A DNA stretch of 64,000 nucleotides from a virus, in the IMG/VR virus record IMGVR_UViG_3300025133_000022, positions 124,001-188,000 of that record. The stretch is one strand, 5' to 3'. The translations under genes were made by a program, and so were the position numbers. The notes under the pieces were generated by a model. That model was not told the origin of the DNA, ran no database searches, and worked only from the letters and a program-made list of their open reading frames with translations. Below are positions 25,659 to 37,100 of the stretch, one piece after another (position 1 is the stretch's first letter; each line of letters begins with the position of its first letter).

Positions 25659-26882
25659 TCACGTATAACGAATACTAAGAGTTCCTAAATCAGCATACTC
25701 ATCTTCATCCATTGAGTAATACGAATTCTCTAAGATATCTCTCTCTGTAGTAAGCCCACTGCTAGGACCTTTTCGAATATAAACAGTTTCAAAAACCTGC
25801 TCAGGCTTGCCAAGATTAGTAAACCTAATGGTTCCACCAGCATAAACACTGAGTTCACGAGTGGCAGCTTTCAAATCTATAGTTCCGCCAATACCTTGAC
25901 TGCGAAAATGGTTTCTAAGACCACGACGTACGCTGAGCTCAAACTGACGTTTTTGAGAAGTAGTAAGAGAACTAGTGGTCGCGACTTCCATCTCGATATC
26001 TAAAAATACACTAGTTGGTGCAACTGCACGAAGCAGTGCACCTGGACCTTGAATCTCATTCAAACGAGCCTGCACACCTCTAATCGTATTGTTGTTACTT
26101 TGATTCTCAGGACCAACAACAACAACACCTACAGTGCCAACACCAAAATAACCATTTATAATTCTTGTATCCAGCACCCCTGGTACACGTAAACTTTGTA
26201 AATGTAGTTTAGAATTGTTAGAACTAGCCAAAGTATCATATCTTCGGCTTAGTCTAAAACGATAATTTCTGTCATGCTCTCTTGGGCGTCCATTCAAGAT
26301 AGAATAAAAATTGGTCACCAAAAGGCCAGTGCCAGCACTATAGCTAGAAAAGCTATGGTTGATTAGCATGCCACCACCAAGATTGCTATTGTTACCAGAA
26401 GCAACGGCTCGCACAGGTACAAAGCCTACAGACCTGCTAGCAAAGAGGGTAACATCTGCAGTGGTTCTGTATCTGATAGAAGCACCAAGGTCATTTTCAT
26501 TCTCATTGGAAAAGATTTCGGTACCAGCAGGAATCGAAATATCAGCACTAGCGTTCACACTGCCAAAATCACCACTACTAACGTAGAAAGCTACATTCTG
26601 ATCTCTTTTCTCCGAAAAAGAATAGGTTTCTGCAAATCTAGGCAACCCCATATCTTGTCCAAGCTGATCAAGTTGCTGGCCTTTTGCAGTACTGATCTGA
26701 TTAGCATAAAAAGCTTTGTTTGCATCATTCCGTGCAGCAAGAACTTGATCAACAAATACGCTAATAAGCGTATCTGTTTTGCTGTCAGCATCAAAATCAG
26801 TAATGCCAGTACGACGAGTAAGCTTGTCTCGGAAATCTCTAGCCAGCACTAAGCTGTTGGTTCTCTCAGGTAATATTGCCAT
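25659..26882 (-). CDS. Baseplate J-like wedge protein (Mu gp47 family)
   Basis: A 407-aa protein with the family layout. The N-terminus has the helical segment TLISVFVDQVLAARNDANKA followed by QQLDQLGQDMGLPR (about 62-75), the conserved J signature in which a mini-domain begins. Then come the strand ISIPAGTEIFSN (about 115-126) and the long beta domain up to VGVVVVG (about 240-247), followed by a C-terminal helical/strand region. Baseplate J proteins form the wedge that links hub to fibres. TGATG couples it to the gp25-like gene immediately upstream, the usual pairing in myoviruses. Confidence 0.88.
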   Translation of the reverse strand: MAILPERTNSLVLARDFRDKLTRRTGITDFDADSKTDTLISVFVDQVLAARNDANKAFYANQISTAKGQQLDQLGQDMGLPRFAETYSFSEKRDQNVAFYVSSGDFGSVNASADISIPAGTEIFSNENENDLGASIRYRTTADVTLFASRSVGFVPVRAVASGNNSNLGGGMLINHSFSSYSAGTGLLVTNFYSILNGRPREHDRNYRFRLSRRYDTLASSNNSKLHLQSLRVPGVLDTRIINGYFGVGTVGVVVVGPENQSNNNTIRGVQARLNEIQGPGALLRAVAPTSVFLDIEMEVATTSSLTTSQKRQFELSVRRGLRNHFRSQGIGGTIDLKAATRELSVYAGGTIRFTNLGKPEQVFETVYIRKGPSSGLTTERDILENSYYSMDEDEYADLGTLSIRYT

Positions 26883-27313
26883 CAGTTTCTCAAACTCACT
26901 TTGTTGTCTGTAAGGCTGTAACTGATAACCAGTTGAGTTGCCTCTCTAGTACCCGTGGGTTGGACTTGTACAAATGCCGCAAGTTGCGTTTTGCTAATTG
27001 GAAACACTTGAACTGTAAGCTCGTTAGGAGAAAACAACCCTCCTCGGACGAGCTCGTTAATAATAACAGTCTCCATTTCAGCTCCAACTTCAGGAGTGTT
27101 TGGACGTCCAGCAAATTGTTTTAAATCTGCCCCTAACTGAGAATTATTTTTCCAATCGCCTTTCGTGCTTTGTAATTTGGCTTCAATCTTCTGCAAGGCA
27201 GACTGCAAATTCTCTTCAGAAGTATCTTTAAGATCTGTGTCACGAGAATCAAGCATAAAATCACCAGAATCAATCCAGCGAAAATCATTCATACGCCGTA
27301 GTTTAGTACTCAT
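26882..27313 (-). CDS. Probable gp25/gp46-like baseplate wedge protein
   Basis: A 143-aa protein encoded just before baseplate J. It begins with FRWIDSGDFMLDSRDTDLKD, then a long helix (ENLQSALQKIEAKLQST), and ends in three beta strands (TVQVFPISKTQLAAFVQV, QLVISYSLTDNKVSL). Size, strand order and gene order fit the T4 gp25/Mu gp46 group, though the classic EPR core motif of gp25 is not visible. It would connect hub and wedge. Identification leans on context. Confidence 0.5.
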   Translation of the reverse strand: MSTKLRRMNDFRWIDSGDFMLDSRDTDLKDTSEENLQSALQKIEAKLQSTKGDWKNNSQLGADLKQFAGRPNTPEVGAEMETVIINELVRGGLFSPNELTVQVFPISKTQLAAFVQVQPTGTREATQLVISYSLTDNKVSLRN

Positions 27314-27681
27314 TAGAAACCTGCCATGCTGGTAGCAATAGCGGCTACCTGCTGAATGGTAGGGAGCTGCTCAAGGAGCGGAGGGACAATGATTTGATTT
27401 GGAAATGGTGTAGCCACAGTGCTTGGAATCATAGTCAGAGGCCAAGGAAGGTCTTGAATCATGCCGGCGTATTTCATATTGTGACTTAAGCCTTGAATAT
27501 TTATTCTAGAAGGAGTGCCGCCAGACAGGGTTAAGCTATCTTCCTTAACTCCAATAAAGCTTTTACCACCTACACCAATGCGCACTTCACCAGGGTCCCC
27601 AAGCAAACTGATGTGAGCTTCCACATCCCCAGTTTCGCTCCAATAACTCATGCGCCATGTTTTTTGCGGTCTCGTACTCAT
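27313..27681 (-). CDS. Small baseplate/spike-like protein, 122 aa
   Basis: I do not recognise a family. The middle consists of short Gly-rich beta strands (VRIGVGGKSFIGVKEDSLTL), like the repeats of spike proteins of the gp5C/gp45 type; the C-terminus is Pro-rich then hydrophobic (PLLEQLPTIQQVAAIATSMA). It lies between the hub and the gp25-like gene, where myoviruses encode the central spike and its accessory proteins, so a spike-related role is a reasonable guess. Overlaps both neighbours. Confidence 0.45.
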   Translation of the reverse strand: MSTRPQKTWRMSYWSETGDVEAHISLLGDPGEVRIGVGGKSFIGVKEDSLTLSGGTPSRINIQGLSHNMKYAGMIQDLPWPLTMIPSTVATPFPNQIIVPPLLEQLPTIQQVAAIATSMAGF

Positions 27682-28106
27682 ATAAAACTCACTACGTCAA
27701 AGACACCAGTACCACTGCTATTTCGCAGCGGCTTAGTAGGCTCACCTAACAGCACAAGGCGTCCCTCTTCCGGTCGAAGTCCATTATACATGATTGTACC
27801 TCGAACACCTTCTAAAAGAACAGCATTTCCATGAGTCTTTAAAATCTCAGCTTCACTAGCCATAAAGGGGACATAGAATTTCCTTTTAGATCTTAAAGCT
27901 TGGACCTTAGCCACCATAGTGCCAGGCTCTCTTTTGACAAGATGTGCAATTTCTGCAGGAACTCCATCCTTATCAAGTGCATCTGCATCATAAACCTGCA
28001 GTACCACTACCTCAATAACAGTACGCCCAAGTGCTTGAGGGCGCTTGGATAGCAATCTGTTTTGTCGAATTCGCTCCTGTAAGGCATTCCCTGGAATAAC
28101 TGACAT
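27678..28106 (-). CDS. Small baseplate hub/spike protein, 142 aa
   Basis: A 142-aa, mostly beta protein. GTMVAKVQALRSKRKFYVPF and RGTIMYNGLRPEEGRLVLLG suggest an OB-fold-like barrel as found in the N-terminal domain of spike proteins (gp5, Mu gp45). The first 25 residues are basic and helical (LQERIRQNRLLSKRPQALGR). GGGAG precedes the ATG, which overlaps the stop of the giant hub gene. Gene order favours the hub/spike interface; no tip motif is visible. Confidence 0.45.
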   Translation of the reverse strand: MSVIPGNALQERIRQNRLLSKRPQALGRTVIEVVVLQVYDADALDKDGVPAEIAHLVKREPGTMVAKVQALRSKRKFYVPFMASEAEILKTHGNAVLLEGVRGTIMYNGLRPEEGRLVLLGEPTKPLRNSSGTGVFDVVSFI

Positions 28107-31100
28107 TAGCTCTCCCCTGTTAATTCAGCATAAAGCTGTTTGTTTTGATTCCAGACATCACTGTTTGCATCAAAAGTTCTTTTCAAATGTTCGTTTCTGC
28201 GCCAAGCGTGCTTGCCGTAGAGTCTCCAAATATCTGTAAGATCTCTAGTGCCGTCTAAAGTATCTTCAACCCAGCGACCAAGATCGCCCTTGAAGTTATT
28301 CCAAATCATACTAGGGTCAGTTAAATTCACACCACTAACAATTGGGTTCCCATTCTTCATAAGAGGGACAAGCATAATGGAGTCACCACGAAGAGCCTGC
28401 AAGAAGAGAATTGGACTGCCTAAAAGCCAAGTGAGTGATGGAGTAAGCCTGTTTCCAGCGAAAACAGCTCCACCGGCACCCAATATACCCATGACCCCCA
28501 TGGCTGTGCCACTTTGCATGCGCAAGAACTTAGGAACAGTTTTCCCAGCAGCTCCAAATACCCAAGGAATACCCTTGAGAGCAAGAGCACCTGTAGCAAC
28601 ACCGAGAGCGCCGCCAGTAAACTGGGTCAAGCCCCTTTTGACACTTCCAAGCTCATCCTCAATCTCCCGAATCTCTTCTAAATCACTTTTTCCAGTCTTC
28701 GGATTAGCAAATGGATCAAATGGTCGCAATTCAGCAGCTCTTTCTTCCAGATATTTGCGATATTCTGTAGCTGCATGTGGGGTTCCTAAATCTAAGGCTC
28801 CTTGCAAGCTACTTGAATCGTTTCCAGCACCAAATCCAAGAACCCAGTCCAAGAACCGAAAGCGTGCACCTGGATCTGTAGCACCAAGACCTTCATACTG
28901 ATCCTCAACATCTCTAACAGCCAGTGCAGCAACCTTGATGGCTTCTAGAACTGGCCACGAACTAGTTTCATTAGCTATTACCATTGCAGATGGTTTTATC
29001 TCACTGATAAAACCAGTCTCATGACTGAACTGATGTACAATCTGTTCGACTTCGAAAGGTCCTACCATGTCATTGTAACTATCAGACAAGATTCCAACAT
29101 CCCAAGGACGAATTCTTGGATTACCAAGAATTACAATCTCACCTCGATACATTTCTCGCATGGTGTGAAGCAAGGAACCAACACCATAACGCATAGCCAT
29201 TTGGTATCCTCGCACATTGTAGCTTGGCTGTAATGGAAGGACCCTTAAGTCATGCTCCGGTATGAAAGCATGTGCTTTAAACATGGCGCTAGACGCCGGC
29301 GAATCTCCAAACTTTGCGTTTTCTTCAAAGTAAGTGACATCAACAGCATTATGCACAGCATTTTCGCTACTCATTAAGCCATTCCAAACAATATCATGCT
29401 CACTAGTTACGCTATGGTAGCGTCTAAAAGGTTTGAAACGCAGGTTCAATGCTCTTAGATACTCCTTCATCGCTCTAGGTGTATATGTCAGCTGAGACAA
29501 GCTGCTTTTTATTTTGTCAACATCAACAGGATCTGTCTCGTAAACTGTTCCCGTTGTGATTTCAACGGGAACAGACTGCTGTGTGGCAGGATCATTTACA
29601 TAAACGGTATTTGTTACCATATCATTAGCGCTGTTGCGATCAACACTAGCAGCAACAATAGCCTCTTCATCTAGGTTCGCATCAAAATCTTCAAGAAGCA
29701 GACTTGTATAACCATCGTCAACAACATCACCATACAGTCTGCGATATTCATTCATGTCAACAGAGCTATTTCCAAGAACCTCATTTAAATCATTTGCTCT
29801 GCGAACAAACTCATTATCTCCTGGCTGACTCCAGTAGCGCTGACTTGGAACTCCAAAGAACATCGTATACCTAAACGCATGACCATAAGGTCTTGCAGCG
29901 TAAATCCAGCCTGGGTGCCGTAAGCTCATTTCATGAAAAACGTCCCAAATGGTTGTACTAATCAATCGAAAACTACAGGAAGCTGGCGCAACTCGCTTAT
30001 CCAGTGCAGGTTTGTTGCCAAACCAACGTGCAGCTTGGTAGCCAAGTTCGTCATCTGTGACAAATGCACTAACACCAGTTTTTACCACCCACATCTTCAT
30101 ATCTTCCCAGACTTTTGTCCAAGACTTATCATAAATTTCCATATAGTCTTTTGGGTGTGGGGGAAACAGATTGTCATCTTGAGGACTGAGAAATAGCGAA
30201 ACTTGCTTTTGTCGAAAATAAGCTTTAATCCTACCAACAGAGGCATCGTAAAGCTCACTAAATGCCCAATCAAGACCAGCAAGAGGCAGGGCTGAAATAG
30301 AAACGCCACCAACCAGCAAAGGCGCGCGATACCAAATACCACCCCAGACTCTAGAGATAGGTTTGATACCAACAGAACGCAACAATCCAACGCTTTGGCC
30401 AGCAATTTGTTGCATTGGGTGACTCATCCACTGACCTTTAAGTACTAAGTTCGCTATTTCAGCATCTGCTTTAGCAAGAGCACGAGCTGCATCGTCAATA
30501 GAACCTACTGCAGCTCTTCGAATCGCATTTGCCTGAATTCGCTGACTCTCTCTAACTAGCGCTCGACCGGCAGTGCCACCAGCATCACGCAAAGCCATTC
30601 CGCGTAAAGCCTGCTGGTTCTTAACAAGTCGACTAACAGCCCTAATGTCTGCTTGCACAACTTTGTTTGCAACAGTAGTAGCAACACCAATACGCTTGCC
30701 AACAATATTGGTAAGGGCACTGCGATAAAACGCAGTGCCAGGCCCATTGACCCCAAGCGTACCAAGCCACTTGGATACCCAGCTGAAATTTTTCACACCT
30801 CTGGTAGCAACAGCTCCAGTTCTTGCCAGACCTGCAGCAGGACGCAGAAGGCGACCAACACCTGGAATCCTACCAAGAACTGCAGCACCACCAATAGCAA
30901 GAGTCGCCGTGATGATCGGATTGTTTAACATCCAGTCAGTGACCCTGTTCGTCGCTTTGAATGCGCCTAAGAAACCTTTGCGACTGTAATCAACGAAATC
31001 CAATCGAGCATCCTGACCCTCACCAACTTGATACAGTTGGCCAAACTCCCATCGCCCAAAATGCTGAAGTTCTGGCTCCAACATCATGGCTCCTAGGAGC

Positions 31101-34100
31101 TGGTGAGTAGTCGCAAATGCACGACTGTCGTTAGCCGCACTGGTTCCCTTTATGGCTTGCTGCAATTCGGTACCAAAGCTTTGAACAAGAATTTCTGCTC
31201 TATCTCCACCCTGATTCCAAGTGACGTCTACGACACGGCCGTTAATCAAAACTTCTAGCAGATCAGGATCATTGCTATAGCCAACTCTTAGCTGTACATT
31301 TAGTCCTGGTCGAAGAACCAAAGCGCCAAAAGGTTGGTCAAGAGCACTTCCCTCATTGACAGAATCTCCACTAAGCTTACTAGCTTCCCCTGGAATATTA
31401 ATTTTGCTGGAATCTGAAAAATAGTCCAAATCTACAACAGCATCACGCTTGGTGCCATCCAGAGTGCCAGCTACGTTTAGTAAACTAACGACAGCATGAT
31501 CAGCAGGACTTTTTCTATTCTGCTCAACAGTAAAACTAGTTACGCCATTATAGCTGAAGAAATCATCAAAGTTGAGAAGCCGACTCTCAAACTCATCTTC
31601 TTCAACAAAGAAAAGCTTAAAGGTAGGATAAGCCCGAGACATTCTGCGCTTGCGACCGAAAATATCATTAGCACTATTCAAAGCCAGCTTGTTTAGCGAC
31701 TCTTTATTGAACCTATGAGAAGGGTCGGATTCTCGCTCAACAAGTGTACCCCTTAACCTGTCTGCTAAATTCTCAGGAATTTCTTTCTGGTCAAGATAGC
31801 CACTACGACTACCAAACATCTGATCTACAGATGCTACTGCATCCTGAAGCTCATTATATTGAGCCGCAGTAACACGACGCGGATACTGTACCCCGCCACC
31901 CTGACCAAAAGCACCTTCAAAATTACTTAAACGTACATCTTCTACATGGACACTGGACAGAGCTTTGGCTTCTTCTATTGAGATTGACAATTCTGGTTTG
32001 GTTGAATCCTTCTCAGTCCCCATGCGTGCTTCTTCAGCTTCACTCTGCAATGCATCAACAGCATTAGTGATATTGCCAATATGCTCTGAAATCGCTTCGG
32101 TACTTTCAGGATTGGGATAAAACGGAAACCCTGTTGCGCCTTTTTTTCCAGTGTCCGTAGCCTCAGCATTGTAATACTGAGGTAAACTAATGCGATCGTC
32201 CGTAGCTGGCTCCTGTACGTACCTGTCACCACTAGGCTCATAGGAACCACCGCTCTCAATCTTCTTCATGGAGTTGTAGCAATTGCTAACAATATCACCC
32301 ATAACATCTTGAATAGCAGTAATTACAGTTCTGTTGTGCGCATCTCCATCTTCATACATGTTCCACATATAAAAATCAGGAGGGCAAGCAGCAATATCTC
32401 CGTAATACGGATGATGCGGTAAGTCCATATCAGGTAATGCGGGAGAGCCCTGAATGCGCGCTCGCTTGTTCACACGACTGAGCCCCTGAAGGCCAAACGC
32501 CTTCAGGACGTCATAATCATTAAGCAAATCACAAGCGTAGCGTGCAAACAAGCTTTTGAAATATTCAATCTTTTTACTTTCTAAACTGGCTTCTGCGTGC
32601 CAAATAAATGGTCCTCCAGGAGGCCAAATGCCCTCCTGCTTATTAAAAAAGAACCAATCCCAAGACGCTCCATCTGGTAGTAAGATAGGAACAGCAATCT
32701 GCCCTTTGGGAATGTCAGATGGCTGAGCAATACCGATATCTTGGTTTTCCTTACTAGCCTCACGAATATTGTCGCTTGTAGTACCACGCTCAGTCATAAC
32801 GTACTTTGGCATATCGAAAAATCTATCAAACTGAAAATCACCACAACTTGCAGCTGTTTTCTTAAGCTGCTCAGTCGTACTTGCAAAGACTGGAGAGCCA
32901 CCCTCTCCAGCAACAGTACCAAGTATATCGCCAAAGATAGTGCTACTCACATAGGACTTGAAACGCTCTTCTACAAGATCTCTAACTGGCAATTGCCACA
33001 TATAATTGTTAGCAATATCAGTTAGAACGTCATCATGCATCTCAGCCCAAAAATCAGCGTAGATACCACGATCACTATCATTCCATTGGCCAAACTTAGT
33101 TTTTAACGCCTTGTCACCACCATTGACAACAGTTGCCCATATAAAACTTACAGGGCGCTCGACAATAGTGCCAAGAGCACCCCAGCCAACCAAACCACCA
33201 GCATAGCCTGCTCCAAAACCTGTCTGTAGTTTTTTCAAATCAACAGATGTCAAACCGTTCTGCGGATGCCACTGTAGCCAATTTTGATTTTCTACCAAGT
33301 GTTCTACAACAGCACCAGTCGCAAGCGACTCTTCTAGAGGTTTTGTTTGATTAGAAGAACTGGGTCCAGGATATGGATTAACAGCAGCAACAGTAGCTAA
33401 GTAGAGCTGATAGCCCTTGAAAAGATTTGGCTGCACAGGTAGCTCGTAGAGTTCGTCCTGCACAAAATCAATAGTATTCCCGCCTGCCTGCACTGTGCCA
33501 TAAGCAAGTTGGTCGTCAGACTCAGCAAGAATAGCACTAGCAGTCTGAATTGTCTTATGAATCATTGTCCAATAGTCAAGAATCTTCTCCATCGGAACTT
33601 TACCAAGAACTTGCGTATCTTGGCTTGCCTGAAGAAGAGCACTAATGTCAAATTCCTTAGGGGTAATGTTTTCATCCGGAACTGAAGAAGCTGTAGGGGC
33701 AGCTACAGGTCTGCCCTCCTTGGCCACTTGGGCGTAAGCTGCTCTCCAAGCATCGCCTTGATGCCCACCGGCACCACCGCTTTGCGGAACACCACCAAAC
33801 ACCTGGTCTAAGGGAACTGCGTTCAAATTAGAAAAGATAGAGGATTCTGGCAAAGATGTGCCAGCACCAACAATATTGCCAATACTGTCTGGGCCATTAG
33901 CCAAAGAACTGAAGTCATCGCCAAAAATAATCCAGTCATTATCACTCTTGTCTCTGTAAAGAGCCACATTATCATCTTCTACCAAGAGTGGCGATGTGAC
34001 GTACGACAATTCGAACTGACCAAATTCATCCGACTCTTGGCGATATGTGTTAGCACCAGCAAGCTGAGCAATGAGTACTTGCTGAAGTAACTCAGCTGCC

Positions 34101-37100
34101 TCATCTTTGAAAGCTAATTTGTAAACTGCATTTAAAACTTTAGAATATGCAACTTCTAAATCCTCTACTGCAGGAGCTGTACCATTAATAGCCTCACCAA
34201 CGTAAGGGTTAGTTTCAGACAGTTCAATAGTATGACAACTCATGCCAGGATGTCCTTGCACAGTCATACTGTTACTACGAGTAACCATAGCACGCCTAAG
34301 GACTTCGATATCTGCAATTACTGGCTCTTCACCAGCTTCCGTGACGTTGTTGTACGTAGCAATCTGAATGTCATCAGGAGAGAAAGTACCCAAGAGCCTA
34401 GTAACAAAACTATCCACAGCGACACACCAACTATCCGTAATGCCACGAAAGTTACGTGCATTCGCATGCAGCAACCCTCGCATCGCAAGCAGCACTTCAG
34501 TCTGCTTGCTGACACCTGCAAGTCTTTGTGTGCCACTACCCTCGAAATCCACAGAGCAAAATTCGAAACTGTAAAACGGCTCAATGCTACCCAAATGCTG
34601 TTGGGTAGGAAACTCATACCCAAGAATAGGAATATTTGCCACTATGTGACGAAGACCGCCAGCAACAGCAGTGAGAACAGTAGGGTCAGAATAAAAGCCT
34701 TTTTCAAGTTGTTCTTCGTTTCCAGGCCCAACTAAAAGCTTGTGGTGCTTCCACCACACATTAGTAATCTTGCTGTCACGATCATAATACAGCCAACCGT
34801 CTCTCCAAAGATTGTCTAAGATCTGACCAACAGACTGAAGCTCTTCGTTGCTGATATTGCCTTCTTTTGCTTCTTCTGCAATGTCTTCCTTGACAGTTGT
34901 TTGAGTAGGAGTTGTGAAAGAAGGGCTGGCAGTTAGTTCATAACTTCCAGCAACACTGGTCTCCAAAGGACCACTTAAGTCCACGGGGACCATGCGACTA
35001 GAACGTTTCCAATCCTCTTTTAAAGCTGGAGTACCAGTCCATGGCGGATCAATACCTACTCCAAGATCTTCACTTTCCCAATATTCAAAATGAAGATGAG
35101 TTTGGTAATGCCAAACACTACTTCTCTCTCCACTTGGATTGTCCCAGAAATTCTGATTAGAAGTTCTGGATATGTACTGATATCCATTAGAGCCAGAGGT
35201 CAGATATTCTTTTCTAGCTTCTACTATAGCATTGGCTTTAAATGCTTCATTCATAGGGCCACTACCACTCATCCAGCCAATGAGTGTTCCGGCAGGAATC
35301 TCCTCTGTGGCGTTAAGTGAATTCATTGCGGCTTCAGAAACACCACCAAGATGCATATACATACTCAGGTTGTTCCCATGAGACATTTGTATATAATTGC
35401 CCGCACTAGGAGCTTCGACATAATACCAAGCATTACGATACTTGATAGATTTAACAAACGAGCCAACGGGGAACGTTTCCCCAAATTCTCTAGTGACATT
35501 CGCTCCTCGAAAATTAACTTCTGGAACGATAGCCTTGATGCTGACTTCAAAATCTTCCTGATCGAAAGGCAACGAAGTAAGCTCTGTGTCATTCAAGTAC
35601 GCAAGTTTCCAACTCCCACCACTAGAAGAATCCGTCAATTGAATATGACTGACAGTACCTGCCTCAACAGCATAAATAGGCACTAAGACGTCTGGCTTAT
35701 TTCGATCACGATCACCTGCACCAATGTCAGTACCCCAGTGCATACTTCCACCAGTTGGGCGGCCTGCCAAACGAGATCGAGTAGCTGCAGAACGCCAATG
35801 GACAGTATCTGTAACGCGCACTTCATCAACAGGCATGGGTACATCTTCGTTAGAGTAGCCTACTGGTGACACACGAGGACTGCCATCTTTACCGAGAGCG
35901 CTACTGAAACGTCTACGTACTTTAACTCTGTCTACATGAAAAGTGTCAGTGGGATCAAAACGCAATTCCCAACCATCTACCTCAGTACCACCTGCGGACG
36001 GTAGCTTGTCCTTGGCAACACGTAACGTCTCTTTGTGCGCATCACTAATCATACCGGTCCACTCCGCTGGAAGCCTAACTTCCTTGTACGCAAAGAAGTG
36101 AAACAGTGCACCACCATGAACACTGTTCATCTTTGCAACAATGCCATTTCTAAGGAGCTTCCATTCGCGATACAACTCTTCAGTACTTGCTGGAGGTCCA
36201 GAATGCAAACCAAAGGTATGTCTGTCATTGCGATACAAAACGGCACTAAACAGCGCTCCCCAAAGAGTGCTGGTTAGAATCTCTTTCTCAACATCAATAG
36301 AGAAAGCTTTCATAAGGGCATCTCGTTGCAACAGGTTGATATACCTAGTATAGATGCGTGATTGCGCTGGACGTTGAACAAATTCTGATTGAGCCATTTT
36401 GTCAGGCAAGGGGAGAAGATCAAAAATCTCCCCTTGGTGAAACTCTTCCATCTGTTCAATAGTCAATTCTTGACGATCTTGATACTGACCTTGAACAGCA
36501 CTCCAAGAACGGATCTCATTATCAGAATTACCAAGCTTCGGCAGAATAGTGTGTTTTTGTTTTTTTTGACCAGCCTTCGCATCCCATCCAATAGTGGTTT
36601 CAATACCACTGCCTTTTGTATGCGAAGTCTCACCTGTAACTGGAAGCGTATGCCAATCTTTACGATAGAGCCAATTGTGAACATATGGAAAATAATTAAA
36701 CCAAGTAAGATCTAATTGCATAATCCATGTGTCGCTGCTGCCCTGCATGGGCGCAACATTCAAACCAGTCATAGTAAACGCCATGGCCTGGCTGTAGGGC
36801 CAGTGTGGCACAATCGTTTCTCTAAGGAAACGATTTTCAACATAACAGAAAGGACTGTGTCTAAATTCAACAACCAGTCTATGCATATCTAAAACCATAG
36901 GACCTGTGAAGGGAATGGTGATGCTTACAGCCACCTGCCCATGTCCGCTTGGAACTTTGGTTGTCGCGCGCTGACGCAGTGCTCTCCACTGCCAAACCAA
37001 ATCTTCAATCTGAATATCAATGTTCGTTGGCGGAACTACGAGGTCAATGTCATTGATAACAAAAACATTCTTACGGTATCCGTAAGTCGGCTCGAATTGG

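Noticed and set aside
28248-28901. Plus-strand open frame (217 codons) opposite the hub gene
   Set aside because: Pro/Ser/Arg-rich shadow of the C-terminal hub coding sequence, with no ribosome site or recognised domain.
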